From the NCBI GenBank assembly GCA_013339765.2, contig CM023456.1, positions 86,723,636-86,787,635 of the forward strand: a stretch of 64,000 nucleotides of DNA, given 5' to 3'. Each line of letters opens with the position of its first letter. Position 1 is the first letter of the stretch. Below, in pieces: positions 19,200 to 31,900 of the stretch. Under the pieces are notes generated by a model, which searched no databases, was not told the DNA's origin, and saw nothing but the letters and a program-made list of their open reading frames with translations. Made by a program: the position numbers and the translations under genes. Origin of the DNA: Haemaphysalis longicornis. Its lineage: Eukaryota; Arthropoda; Arachnida; Ixodida; Ixodidae.

Positions 19200-21699
19200 C
19201 CTTAGATAACGCGTGCTTTGCAATCGCAACTCACTGGTACGGTAGCATTTCGCATTTGCAAATTGCAACAAAGGTAGACAAGGTCATAGCATCCTTCTTC
19301 TCGTTGTTAAGATTCCTCTACAACCCAACGATTGTAATTGTACAATTGGTCATATTGTCTTGCTTGAGCAGTGGCATTGGTCGCTATCGCATCTTTTAAA
19401 GCGAAGTTTTATATGCCTCACTCATGGCGTCCGGACTCCGGCGCACGGCAAAATGCACTACAGTACTTTACCCAAGCGCAAAAAAACGCTTCCTGCAGTT
19501 GGAAGCGAACGTGGTTTCCTCGCGTTGTGGTGCCGACGTCTATTCGAATGCGCTGTTCCGACGGGTTCGACACGGAGCGAAATGTCTAATATGTGTATTC
19601 TACCCGCTGCGATCACCCCACTACATTTTTTCTTGCTTTATCATTACCATTTCAATCACACGCAAGAAAGCTTGGCCTCTCAACCATAGTCTTGGGTAGA
19701 CAGCTTGGTGCTTAAATTTTGAGGGCGACGCCAATTAGGGCTAAGGCTTTTGGCGTCTCCTGTTGTTGTAGTTTTCGTAAATATCGTTGCATGTAGTCAC
19801 GGCACTAAAACACCGGGAAACGCGTTTACGCCTCGCGCTGGAGCGCTTCGTGACGTGTACTACAAAAACACCATTCGTTTACGCCTCACGCTAGAGAGCT
19901 TCGTGCTTCAAAGGAAGGAGAAATTTACAGCAAAGCTTAATACCTGTACACCCAAGAGTTATTTTCTCTGTTGGCAAAAACGTCAAGGCGCCAAGAATAC
20001 AAGAATACACTGCATGATTCGCCCCTCACTAGGTTTCACGTTAGTGTAGAGGGCCCGGGATTTCTTTTATTTACGTTCCAGGGCATAAACAGTTTTTGCC
20101 TTACCATTTATTTCTCCGTTGCCATTTCTCTCACACAGCAAATAAGGCGAACGTATCAGATGCGTGGGCGCAGAGAATTCACTGGATCCTTTCCTTCTGC
20201 CCGTCGTGGCAATGCGAGAAAAAGGCGTTGAAAATGCTGGGCCCTACCGTTGCAAACATTTGGGGTTAGGTTCGCGTGTTCGTATTTCGCGTCAAACGAT
20301 CGCTCCTAGGAAGTTTATTCCTTATGTATTTTTTATTTTTTTGGTTCCAGACTATTTGCTCCTCTACTCTGGTCGTCATCCTCTCTTGTTTAAAAAAATT
20401 GCTGTTTTTCTTCGTGCGTTCTCCCTTTCCCTCCTTTGTCCTACTCCCTACTAGGGCTGTGCCTGCATCTACCAATATGCACCCCTTTATTCCCATTTCC
20501 TGCTCCAATTTGTGACGTCTAAGTTAGGTATACGCAAAGTCAAGATCTTTGAATGCGGGTAATTTTATAAAGCGACGCCGGTGAAATTCTTGATAAAAAA
20601 AGAGGCGAGAACACCGATGAAAGATTGAGAAAACGAGCGCAGCAAAACAGGCAAGAATCTCAGGACTATAAAAGAAAGGATCCTCGAGTACGCGATGGAG
20701 CAAATTGCTTTCTTCTGGCAGGAAAGAATTCGCTGAAAAAAAAAATGGCGAGTTACTTTTCTACTGTGTTCCACTCGCGAATTTATAACGGCAAAACGGG
20801 GTCCCTCAAGATCTTTTTTTTGCCTTTTCCACTGTCATCGACCCCTGTGCCACTGTCAAGCTGATATCGCAAGGACCATACCAAGAACCAAACCAACGTT
20901 TCCTCTTGCCTGTCCCCTGCCTCAAGAAGCGGGGTATAGTAATGTAGAATGCCAGAATGCTGGAACTGCGAAATTGTTCCCGTTTTCGATCATTAATTAG
21001 TATTTGTTTGTTGGCCAGCTGTCGCACTTAGAAACTAGAGGGCAAGGGGGGGGGGGTTCAGAGGAAGCAATAAGCGTAGATTGCTACCTGAATAGTGTCA
21101 CTTTGTCGCCGTGTTTTCTATGCCCTTGGAGGACTGAAACCTTGACACACGTATTTATGTTTTTTTTCCGGGGAAGAAACCCTCCAACTTACGCGAACTC
21201 ACAGTTTTCTCTGCATACCAAGATCAGCAGTTTTAAATGCGCCCGAAGCAAAAATGCAATTGGTAATACAACCAGATGTTCAGGCATAGTACTCCCAACT
21301 GATTGTAAAGCTTTTTCAATTTCTAGTAGATTGTTTTCCGTTTTGTACTCTTTCTGATATCTTTATGTTATTACTGTCTTTTTGTTTGCTGGGGCCAGGC
21401 GCTCCTGGAAATCTATTTGAGCTGCGCCGTTGCCTTAACGTAACCCGTATGGCTTACACGGCCTCGTTGAAGTCTTGTTTAGGGCCTTCCTGGAACGTAG
21501 TGAGTAGGGGAATGCCTTGATGAGGGCCCGGCAACTCAGCGCCTACTCACTCAGCATAATGTTCCACACTCCTATGCTATTTTTAGGTTGATATTTTTTT
21601 CTTAACTGCCTAAAAGCAAAAATTTGTCTTGCATTCTTCGTAACGCTTTTCAATAAAGACATTCATATTGGGGAGAAATAATAATGATGCTGGTCAAAG
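19200..21699. other. No gene recognised; small tandem duplication
   Basis: The only structure seen is a two-copy duplication offset by 53 bp: CGTTTACGCCTCGCGCTGGA at 19823 and CGTTTACGCCTCACGCTAGA at 19876, both ending GCTTCGTG. A weaker relative, TTTACGCCTTGCGGTATTGG, occurs near 24014. T-rich plus-strand runs at 20310-20500 and a 10-base G run near 21048 produce spurious frames. Confidence 0.45.
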
Positions 21700-22660
21700 A
21701 GAATTACTTGCCTTGAGAAAACGTAAGGGTGGATAACGGGTGAAGGGTAAAGGAGCACTACGGGTGAAAAGGATACAGAACTGGAGATAGAGATATCAAG
21801 TAGAATAACGTGGAAGAGAATGAAGAGGCTGGGGAGAATATTAGCTTTGATGAAAGGATGAGGAAAGTTGGTAAGCTGTGTAGAAGCGGCGGCGGACAGA
21901 TGGAAATTGAGCGGGGGAGGTAGAGAAGGAAAGGAAGACAGGTGTTCCCTGATAGCGGTAACACCTATGGGGAGAGCGGGAGAAGACTGCAGCCGCACAA
22001 GTAAGGCGAGAAGAGGGAGTCCTCAACTGCGAGAAGGGAAGACAGAGGGGAGAAGGAAGACTGTTGCAGTGCTGATGAATGCACAAGTGGGACGGTAATG
22101 GTTATATGGTAGTAGATGTGTTGAAATGCATAAATTAACAAAATGGTGTGTGAGTGCACGAGAAGGCAAATTAGAATGGGAGATGATTAAGAATGCTAGG
22201 TTGGAAAAGATCGAAAGACTGGAGAAACTGAACTGAACTGAAGGCGTTTGGACATGAGCGGCAAGGAGAGTACGAAGAGAGCAAAGATGAGTGGAGGAAG
22301 ATTGGCAGTGGAAGAAGAAAGGATGCGAGGGGGAAAGAGAAGGAGAGAGGCTTGCAGGAAGAGAGAAACATGTATGGGGCTCCGGAGAAGAGGGAAAGAT
22401 GAGAAATTGAAAAATAGGATGAGGCTGGTTTAGGCAAATTCGACTTGAGGCAGAACGTAGGTAATGAACTGAAATTGAGACAGGGAGGGGAGCACAATTT
22501 TCACGGCCTCTGAGGGGCAGGAGAATAGAAGGGAAAGGGCAGAAGGAGAATGAAAACAGGAAAAAACGCAGTGTTGGGTAGTTTGTCGTGAAAAGGAGGA
22601 ACAGTGACAGAGTAAAGGGTAATAGGAGGAGGAAAAAGTGACGGGACAGCGGTGAGCAAC
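21700..22660 (+). other. About 1 kb of purine-rich (G/A) plus strand
   Basis: The plus strand is strongly enriched in G and A over nearly 1 kb; for example only 10 of the 60 bases from 22261 are pyrimidines. Short GGAGAAG/GAAGAGGGA motifs recur without a fixed period. This removes stop codons from the minus strand and explains a 254-codon Ser/Pro/Leu/Phe frame at 22023-22787, which I do not consider a gene. Possible readings are a decayed GA-rich satellite, a polypurine tract able to form triplexes, or strand-biased mutation. Confidence 0.5.
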
Positions 22661-22699
22661 CGCGGTCAGAGAGGACAGGGCGTTGCGTGGTTGGAGAGG

Positions 22700-24660
22700 C
22701 TGGACCCCTATCCGCTTTCCCTACGATTAACAGCGAAGCAAGCAGATTCACGGCCAATTGTGTTGCCTTATCCCACAGCGTTGGCACCGAAACAAATTAT
22801 TGAACGCCCGATCCGAGTTATATGTATTACCAACTTAGTCTCTGGGGTAAATTCTCGTTGAAAAGTGTGAGATCCACAATAAGTGCACATAGCAAATGTG
22901 GGCGTATGGTGTAAGGCAAACCGACAAGGAGACAAGGGCCGACGTTTCCCGCCGTTGCCAAGACACCTGTTTTTTTATCAACATATTAGACATAAAGGGG
23001 CGTTTTGGGCGCATGGTAATTTTCGTGTTAACGAATAACGAGAACTACTTTTGCCACGACAGGCCAACCCTCGGTCGAATGACGAGACATGCATAACTTC
23101 AATGCATTGCTCTCGCCCTACAGGGAAGAACATAGTATGACTTGGCTAGCAAGCCGGAACCTGATTGAAACTGGCGTAAGCATGCTAATGCATGCTTGAG
23201 AAATTTTTAATACTCCAATGAGGACATTCTCCGAAGATTCCCAATTCATTTTTTTCCGCACCTCAAGGACTCACGTACAGTCATTTGTGCTTTCTTACGG
23301 GGCTCGTTCGCTCTTCTAATATCTTAACTGCAATACGCGAAGTAAATGTAAGCCAGGCAACCGTAAAAAGACAAAGTCACTTAGTGTTTCACTTTACCAC
23401 TATAAACCAGCCACTTCGGAGGCAGCTTCATTACATACAATTATACATTATTCGGATACCGGTTTTTTCATCGGGGTGTAAACATTCACGGTAAACACAA
23501 AAATTCTGCAACCCTACGTGTAGCGAAGACCATTGTTGAGCGCGAACAGTTCCCGTGAGGGTTTACTGTGTTTGTAGTGTCAGTTTTGACTTTGACTCGG
23601 ATACGGTTTGGATTTTGACTTGTTCAGATCTGACATCGAGTCGCACAAAATGTGGTCTTTTGATCGCAGCTGCTTTTGTTCTTCGCGATATTATTTGGCA
23701 AGAAGGAAGCTTCCCATTCAACGATAGTCCTGGTTATATGGGATGTGCATGATTTTTCTCTGTCTTGTGTTGCACGTCGATGCACCCCTCTCCAAACCCC
23801 AACGACTTCGCTGGCGTCGAAATGGCGCAATCGGATAGGCTTTAGCTTCCTAACTAGGGGGACTCATGCTTCATTCCGACCACAGGGAGCGTTTTCCATT
23901 TCACTCCACCTGCAATCATCATCGTTGTCAGGGAAAGTTCGCTGTTTTGCGGGGCTCATTTGATGCGACATACGCCATCACTGAGACATAGACAGCTTCG
24001 CTTTTATATATGAACGGTCTTTACGCCTTGCGGTATTGGAGCGCGATGATGTACGGCGCGAACAGAACAGACGCATGATGATTCGAGGGACGCCACCAGA
24101 AGATACTAAACATTAAAAATTTTCTTAGTATGCATCAGCAAGCATGCTCGATTCATATGCCTCATTTTACCGACCGTCGGATCCGCGTGGCTGGGGCTTT
24201 TTTTTCCCTTATTATTGGTGCATAACGCTTATAGGTCGTGCCTTCATTGCCGAGTGGATTTCAAAATAATCCACTCTCAGCACTCTCAACACCCTTTCTT
24301 CTTTTCTCTCAACTCTTGCCACTGCTGCTGCTTTTTGTTGGGATCTACTTTAGAAACTATATTAATCGGCCAGCATAAGTACGAGTACCTTCAGCTGTTT
24401 GCAATTTGCGCCTAACTATTGTCTCTTCATTCCGCCTTATGGTATCCTTTGGCAGAATTTCTTATATAAAATTTTCAATCAACAAGCGCACTCAAATAGC
24501 GTCAATGCACATCGAGTAAATAAAGACAAAGCAGAACCACCTGGACAGAAGTGTGACTAAAAGACATCCACAAGTTTTTAATCAAAGCTGAAGAAATTGA
24601 TTTCTGGGCACAATATGTACATAGGAACAACACGTTGACGTCACGTGAATAAAGTGAACC
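22700..24660. other. No gene recognised
   Basis: Only a perfect short hairpin is noted: AAGCATGC, a four-base TAAT loop, and GCATGCTT at 23178-23197. Overlapping frames are short and lack motifs. Confidence 0.4.
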
Positions 24661-24670
24661 AAAAAATGGC

Positions 24671-25015
24671 TCATATTGAACACGTAAACCTAGTTATCAC
24701 GCCCAAAACGTTTGTGTGACTTAATTTTACCAGCACTATACGCGCTGTTTTATGAAATTCCCCTTCCTCTCGGATCAGCAGCATTACGTTTGGTTGTTCT
24801 TGTTGCAGAACGACTGATGCAGTAGCTTCGATGTCGACATGCTTCCGCGCTTGGTAAGCTTCTCTATAACATTCTAATTCGGCTTCCGTTTCCTGTGCTG
24901 TTTCAGCAGCCAGCTTTCGCAGCGTGTGGTCAAGCAATATATATCTACTGGAAAATTCATTCAGCCGGTCGCGGAGCCTTAAGAGTGCGGAAAAAGGGCC
25001 CGGCCGAAGGGACAT
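24671..25015 (-). pseudogene. Possible LTR-retrotransposon gag N-terminus
   Basis: The 114-codon minus-strand frame has a heptad-like region, L-L-R-L-R-D-R-L-N-E-F, then L-L-D-H-T-L-R-K-L, then E-A-E-L-E-C-Y-R-E-A-Y. It resembles the coiled-coil opening of BEL/Pao-type gag proteins, in which a hydrophobic helix is followed by an acidic E-x-E-x2-x-x-x-Y segment. Nothing diagnostic (zinc knuckle, protease) follows, and the frame ends about 30 residues after the similarity fades. Alternative: an unrelated coiled-coil exon. No LTR was recognised. Confidence 0.3.
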
Positions 25016-25543
25016 CTATGGGGCAGTGAGAGACCATGCGCCGGCGAAGCAGCGGGTAAAACTCGTCGCTTAGCAATGTCGTACCTCCGTAGAAGGCTCG
25101 TAGCGACCGAAGCTGCTACGACTCTAAGCAGTAAATCACGTGGCAGGCCGCCACGCCTGACACACTGACAATGTGGCGGTTCCACGCCATTGCGGCGCGA
25201 TAAATGACGTCAATTGCCAGACTTGGCGTAGTAGACATTTTGATCTAAAATAACAAAGGCAGTTAAGCTCCTTATGACGCCGGAAAGCGCGAACATACTA
25301 CCTCACCCAGTTGTATGGGTGAATATGTTGACGTAAATGCCAGCCTGAATAGGTGAATTGCCCCTCAGCCTCTACAGGCAAGTGCCGTAGACAGTTAATA
25401 AGAGTTGTCAGGAAGTGTGTGCATTGTAAACCGGTATTGAGGGCTTATGTGGGAAGGATTCACAAACGCTTCAAAATGTCATCTAAAACCTTCTCACACA
25501 AGACCAGTTTGGCACTTACGTTCCCTGAAAAGTATAATGAGGA

Positions 25544-25766
25544 ATGCTGCAAGTGCACGACAAAGCCAATTTTTCGCACGATACCTGGAACTGCCGCCTC
25601 CCTACCCCCCTACCATTTTGCACACATGTAGTTACATACACTCCTCACTCGAAACTTATGACGAGGCCGTGCGCAGGCAAGCTCTGGACCACCAACTGCA
25701 ACTCATCCGCCAAACCAATGCGGAAACTATTGCCATCGGAGTTCTGGACATGGCACTCCGCTCATA
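25544..25766 (+). pseudogene. Possible LINE ORF2 C-terminal tail
   Basis: In the plus frame ending at 25764-25766 the tail reads S-L-E-T-Y-D-E-A-V-R-R-Q-A, then L-D-H-Q-L-Q-L-I-R-Q-T, then I-G-V-L-D before the stop. It follows the tail pattern I recall for several tick LINE polyproteins: an aromatic, four to six residues, a short D/Q-L segment, L-V-x-R/Q, and a final G-x-L/x-D. Just upstream, V-R-K-C-V-H-C-K-P (about 25400) has a C-x2-C pair that might be a zinc-binding stretch. Evidence is weak; no RT motif is visible upstream. Confidence 0.3.
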
Positions 25767-25769
25767 GTG

Positions 25770-26690
25770 CCACCCCTCTATCTCTCTCCACTCGCTTACC
25801 ATAAAGTGTACGCGCGGCTGATAATGATGTATATTCGAAGTTGTCAATTGGCCGTGAGCTTCTCATAACAGCTCTAAACGTCTTTGCACAATCCCTTAGA
25901 GTGGGCACCTGTGAATAGTTATGCCGAGGTCGGAAACAAATAAAATTTGGAAGTCCGACATACGTGCGCTTCTAACTGAGACTGTCATTTTTACTGGTGA
26001 ATGCACTTGAGTGAAGATGCTGGGCATGGAACGAAAGGATGAGGGTAAGGCCATTGTTGATGTAAGATCATTATTCACGAAGGGGGAGGCACGGGAACTG
26101 TGGGGAGAGAGGGGATGTTGCTTGAGTTCATATTGTGGGGTACTCAGTTCTCGGCCTCGAGAGCGCTTCCTTGTAGACGTCGGCAATCTACAGGGACAGT
26201 GTATTACCTGCATGCTGCTCATTAGGTCGTAGCGAGCTACGTTGAACGTGTAAGACCATTTCTTCTTGCAAAATCAGCTATATCGAATTGCGTATATTTG
26301 TCGCGAGACATGCTCCTAAAGTCCCCTGGATAGCGCCAATACTACACGTTTAGCCGTAATATGAATTTGAACCAGCTTACGGCCGTTTCAAGCTTCGATG
26401 AGGTGAAACAACGCGAGGGCGAGCGTCGCCTATATATGCCACGTCATCAAAGGTCGTGTCCCTTGAGGCTACGTCTTCCTTAGTTGCTGGCCAAAAAGCT
26501 TGGGCTGGCGACGCAGACGGCGATATGAACCAGCAATCGCTGTACCTACTTTCGTGCTTAAAAATTAAATTAACATGCCACTGCATCATAAATAGAAGTC
26601 ACCATACGAGCTCAACGCAGGAATTAGCACCCCACCACGCCTATGGCATACCCAACTTTACTAACACCGCTAATTAAGGCAAATAGGTAT
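25770..26690. other. No gene recognised
   Basis: Short overlapping frames only. The last part (from about 26540) may include the unrecognisable N-terminus of the LINE ORF1 remnant that follows. Confidence 0.35.
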
Positions 26691-26699
26691 TCCAAAGTA

Positions 26700-27555
26700 T
26701 TGCCGAACAAGCCAAACCACTTACAGTTTTGGAGAACGATTACAAGATTGCTATTCGCCCCGGTAACGGTGTGGCACCAAGCAAAATAAACCCGTAGACG
26801 CTTGCCAGCTACAGTTTGCGCGAGAAGCAGATCCCAATGTCAGACATTATGGCAGTCACAATTTACTGGTAGCGATCACTCCCATCGTAGCTGCGACGAA
26901 AGCACTTAGCGAAATTCAAGAACTGAACACAGAAGACCCATTTTCCCGGTTCAACACTTGCCAAATCTCACCCAACAACTCCAGCAAAGGGTTATTCGCA
27001 ACATATGTACAGACACCTATACGTATCAAATAAATGCGGACTTTTCTGCTCCCAGGTATGAGCACCCCACACGAACAAGAATTGGCTAGTCAGGCACTGC
27101 GCTAATAACCCTCACCGGGAAGACTGTTCCTTTCTTCGTTTGCATGGGACAAGTTGAGACAGGGTGCTGTCTGTACAATTGCGAGCATGCCGTATTACCA
27201 GTTTCGCCATGCAACAAGTCACACACATGACGGTTTCCCTAAGCCAAATGCGCTTGCAGAAGGATACTGCAAGTTGCGGCCTACAGACACAACCGGGCAC
27301 TCAACGCGACTGCAAGGCAGAGAGCACACTCTAAGCGGAGGAAGACGTCACGGCTAGTAGGGAATACCCGCAATGCTTTCTTCCAGCAGTCATACGGACG
27401 AAGAGGGCAACACGAAGCCGTACAGGTCGCCACAGACACCGGGAATCAAAATCCCGGTCCAGATCCAGGGGTCCTGCAGAGACGGAAGCAAAACACGACA
27501 ATTCTAGGCCTCGTAGGAAAAAAACCGAGCGGCCAGAGAAAGAGGGAAAGTGTTA
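26700..27555 (+). pseudogene. LINE ORF1 (gag-like, zinc-knuckle and RS-rich) remnant
   Basis: Similarity passes through several frames. Near 26730 the sequence reads N-D-Y-K-I-A-I-R-P, the ORF1 signature before the RNA-binding region. Near 26850-27000 come N-L-L-V-A-I-T-P and S-S-K-G-L, matching the (V)AST-P and (C/K)G-I positions of the family. Around 27270-27380 CCHC-type knuckles survive as C-G-L-Q, D-C-K-A-E and V-T-A-S-R-E, with an in-frame stop. A basic tail follows with R-H-R-H-R-E-S-K-S-R-S-R-S-R-G-P. Frameshifts and stops make it non-functional. No ORF2 follows, so the element is 3'-deleted or separated from its partner. Confidence 0.55.
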
Positions 27556-28130
27556 GCTTTTTTGTGTGTGTGCGCGCAAGGAGCTCAAAACTTTCTCTAC
27601 AGCGCAAACATTTATGGTTTTAACCCGACAGGGGAGGACTAAAATGTCCCCAACGACCGATCAAACTCTTTTCAGCGCAAGCACTAGGGTCGTCGTGTTT
27701 AAGACGAATTAAACTACTGAAATATCAATCTGCTGGTCCCGCAAGCCTTCTTTAGATCACTCCCCTTACAAAAAGGCTTCTTTACATTGTGTATACATTC
27801 TGTTGACATTCTACAAACTTTGTTGCTATCCTACATACTCTTACGTCCTATTTACAGTTGTGTGTTGACGGTTGTATAGAGTCTATTTAATTTATTACTG
27901 ACATTTGTCTCTTGAAGAGCTTCTGTAGGATGACCACTGAAAGTGTTTTTAGACGCTTTGTCGCAAGTTGAGTTTGACGCAAACATCCGATTCCTTCTTC
28001 TTGGAGTCCGATTTGAAAAAAATTATATTAATTTTTTGTAAATACCTGGACAGGAACCCACTATTTGGGGACAGACTGTGTACTTGACTTTAACCAAATT
28101 GCATTATTTTGTTGAATGAGGTTTTAAACA
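27556..28130. other. No gene recognised
   Basis: AT-rich sequence with a few CTACAAACTTTG/CTACATACTCTTACG-like echoes at 27812-27850. No motif or RNA gene seen. Confidence 0.4.
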
Positions 28131-28131
28131 C

Positions 28132-28194
<63 letters not shown>

Positions 28195-28393
28195 CACTAA
28201 CACACAACACACCACACACACACACACACACACGCACACACACACACACCACATACACACACACACAACACACGCGCGCACGCACGCACGCACGCACACA
28301 CGCACGCACGCACACGCACACACGCACGGACACGCACGCTCACGCACGCACGCACGCACGCACGCACACAAGCACGCACGCACACACATACGC
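28131..28393. repeat. Compound (AC)n/(ACGC)n microsatellite
   Basis: An almost pure AC run covers 28131-28192. It is followed by interrupted AC runs, then ACGC-rich repeats (CACGCACGCACG and variants) to about 28393. The frames crossing it encode only alternating His-Thr, Cys-Val or Ala-Arg and are not genes. Long alternating purine-pyrimidine DNA of this type can adopt Z-form and mutates quickly. Confidence 0.95.
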
Positions 28394-28845
28394 GCATCTT
28401 TATCTGTCTGCATGTATCTTCACACTTGTGCACTCTAAGAGTAAAAGGGGGCAACTTTCACTGCTCGTACGTCGAGCAACGCAGTTTCCCCATCGGAACA
28501 ACCAGTGAGGCCCTCAGCCGCACGGGTTGCTCCTTCACGAACCGCTCAATTTCACTCTCCACGGTCATAAACATGAGTAACCAGCGGTTCCAAACAAGCG
28601 CCAGGCAGCGGCATCAACTCTTGCAACCGCTCGTTACTGTGTTTGGATTTACGAAACTAAGTGCTGCATGGTTGGTAGGATCGAATTATGTGCGTAAATA
28701 ATTCGCGACAGACTGCTGGACGCGCCTCTAACAACGGCGATAATTGAAAATCACCCGATATGCTAACCTAATCCGGCCGGCACAGATCTTTTGGCCGCTC
28801 TCTATTCAAAACAAGCACCACCGGCGCCCCTTCCTCTTTGCGTAC

Positions 28846-28944
28846 CTCCTCGTACCTGCGTACCTTCTTTGCGTACCGCCTTTGCGTACCTATTTGCGTA
28901 CCTTCCTCTTTGCGTACCTTTGAGTGACGCATACGCGTCACTCA
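28846..28944. repeat. CTTTGCGTACC minisatellite ending in a perfect inverted repeat
   Basis: Between 28846 and 28920 an approximately 11- to 17-bp unit, (C/T)TTTGCGTACC, is repeated about seven times with spacers. It is followed at once by TGAGTGACGC, a four-base ATAC loop and GCGTCACTCA (28921-28944), a perfect 10-bp stem. It lies on the 3' side (minus strand) of a 183-codon frame (28802-29353) whose Gly/Arg/Thr-rich end is simply this repeat translated. Confidence 0.7.
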
Positions 28945-31900
28945 CCTGAGGCAGCCATAACGAGGAGCGCGCGCCGGCGCTAAGCACTTTCTTGTAACCC
29001 ATTCCAGTTTTCCGTTTTGTTTGGTTACAGCTTGCAACTATAAAGTAAAAAAGAAGATATGTGCAATGGTAAGGTCCCAGTGTTTCCCGGTATTGTATTT
29101 TAGAAATATTAATGCGCAGTTTTGTAAACATGCAACGAGAGGCGCGCCTCACTGTGTCATCGGCATCCCGCGGGTGGCCGCTATATATAAATGAAGTGTA
29201 ATGGCAGGTGAATATGCGGTAACGATGTCGAGTTTGTTTGCAATAGTGGTATTTCGGCTGTAGTACCTCTCTGAGGTGGGGTTGTGTTGTTACATTGCTG
29301 GTAGTGGCGCTTGTGAATGTATGCCTCCGAGAAATATTAATATTTGTCCCCACAAGAACCCGAGTACCCTAACCTGGCGCTATGTTTCCTTTTCATTTTC
29401 GTTGCCACTACGCAATCTTTTAGAGAAGAATAACGACGACCTTCAATTAAGCTTTGGTGTTGAAGTATTTACAGCACGGTGTACGAACGGTCGGCTTTCC
29501 CCCTGCATCACATTTTGAATGTCCTCTCAAAAACGCTTTGGTTAGCAACAGCGATTGAGTCTAAAGTCTACATAAAAATTTGTGTAGAAAGTTCACAGAA
29601 ATATTTCAATTCAAACACGGTGTCCAATTGTTGACAAAAAGTTGGTAGGTTGTTGCTAGGAAGTCTATAGACAGTAAGTAGACTGTCTACTCAATGTTGG
29701 TAGCTTTTCTCGACTTTTGTCAAAAAAAATTTTTATGAGGGTGACTCCCCGCCTTCCCTCCATAAACATGAGCCCCCTTCAGCCCAGCATTTCTCGCCCG
29801 CAAGCAGAATCTCCCTGCTACGACATAAGCGCGTTTGCAAGGGCAAACTATTCGCTAGGAAGACAGTTGGTTCTGCAAGGGCCTCGTTCCGACTCTATAA
29901 AAGATTCCCGTAGATTTTTGCCGATTTCATGTCTGTCAGGTCTTTGCAGTAACTCGCAAGTGAAAATTCATTTGATTAGAAAAGGTCCTTATCGTTCGCG
30001 CTTCGCATAAAATTCGGCGCCCGACTCCAAGGTTCTCGACGAAACTGATTTTGAAGGTGGTCACGTGTATTCGTTATGATACTTTGCGCATTTCAAGCAA
30101 AACTTCTTTATCGGATTTTATTGGGTTATTTTCCTACACCACTACTGCAAAATTGCATAGGTCAACCAAACCCTTAATCTCTTCCTCCATTGTTGTGGAA
30201 AGCAGCAAGACACCTGTATTCACAGTATCGCTTTACGCTCTTTTACATATCTGTCTCGTTTTGATGCTGTTTGTGCTCACGGCCAATTGTACCAAAAAAA
30301 AACCCTTTCCCGCATTTTCTCTCCCCTGTATTTCTCGGTCGTATATAGCAGTTTTAAGCCAATTCATATTCTATTCCGGATAAACAGAATCCCAGTTGAG
30401 GAAGCTTAAGTAGATAACTTTGTTTTTATTCTTTCTGAAACATCTCCAACTCTTCATTCATCCCATTTCTATCCACTCCGGGCTAGCTTACTTTGTCTTG
30501 GTGATTTCTTATGCACACTTATGAAATCTGTATTTGACTGCTTGTCCATGGCAGGCTGCGCTGTCGAGCACAAGTTAGAAATAAAAATAGAGTAAATACC
30601 CGTGGATTGCCTCTATCCTGCAATACCTGTCAAGCATGTCAACAGCTCTTGCTTCTCACTGCCCTGCGCCACTCGGACAAACAGGCTTGTCTTAAAACCG
30701 CGACAATAGCATAACCTAAGCCACACGTCACTCTTCTGGGTGTATCAGTGGGAAGACGAAATCTACAGGGATAACCGTGACAGAGGTGTTAGTCTTGATC
30801 CCAGTTCCTCTCGTAGCTCTTGCTAGATTGCTGAGTCCTAGTCCTTAACTTAGCTAACAAAACACTTAAGATTATTGCTAGGCCCCGAAGGAGCACACGC
30901 GAAATTAAAACTGAAGACACTAAGAACATTCTTCGAGAAAAAAATTCATTTTAAAGGAGTAATTAAACATACACCCGGGCAAAGGCTGCAGTGGGTGAGC
31001 AACTGACTGAAAACTGTATATTTTATTTGCACGGAAAAGAACGCACCAGATTGTGGGAGGCATTTGCCAATAAGTAATAAATATTATAAAAATAAATAAA
31101 TAAATAATAAATAAATAAAAGAACCTAACATCTTCCCCTACACCCTTCAAGAAGCACTCTAAATTGCGAGGGTACAAAACTAAGCATCCTTGCAGGCTTA
31201 GATATGTAATAAAAGCAGCGTAATCGGGCTAGATGCACTGATAGAATCGAAATTAAAAGGAACTTCTTGCTGCTCGAGGGCGTGTAGCGTCGCTTAGTTA
31301 GCGCTGCAATCCGGAGCAATTTTTATCGCAATCTCCTGTCCACAATCTCATTTTTCTTCCGTCGCACCTTGAACTACCCTCCTTTATTTTTTTTTCGATC
31401 ACGTCAACATTGGTGACCACCTTTTTGTTTTCAATTTTGTCCTTGTGCGCTTTACGAGTCGGTGTTCCATTGCTGCGTGCATCGCGCGTCCGACGCTATA
31501 CCAAGCCATTCCCTTTCCATTTCATTTTCTGGTATTACTGCTGCGGCGTCTGGTGTCCTGCTTTCCTGGGGCAGGCCGTGAGCCACGACAGCCCTACCAT
31601 TGATTTGTCGACGCCCTGCACGTTCAGGCAAACTGAGGCAGAGCAATAGGGCGTATTCCAGGGAAGCAGTTGACGCAAGATCCCAGTCGAGAATATGGTC
31701 TGAATGCACGTGCTGTTCGTGGAGGCATTTCTCGTACTTGTTTATTTTTGCTCCACTCGACATTCACCCCCTTTCTTTCACGTTCACACAGGCAGCACTT
31801 TCTTGCCGCTTCCCCTCGCTCATGTTATCTTCGCACGCTTCCTGGTCCGTGCGTGCCTTGTCTCGGGAATTGGGGGCCGGTAGTAATGGCTCAGACATAG

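Noticed and set aside
22023..22787. 254-codon minus-strand frame, the longest in the window
   Set aside because: It is the complement of a purine-rich tract, which rarely contains stop codons; the translation is low-complexity Ser/Pro/Leu/Phe with no domain.
28131..28393. CRISPR-like regular repetition
   Set aside because: No conserved repeat with unique spacers; this is a simple-sequence repeat in a eukaryotic window.
28090..28454. Several overlapping frames of His-Thr, Cys-Val and Ala-Arg repeats
   Set aside because: They are translations of the AC/ACGC microsatellite.
28802..29353. 183-codon minus-strand frame
   Set aside because: Its C-terminal part is a translated minisatellite and the remainder shows no motif.
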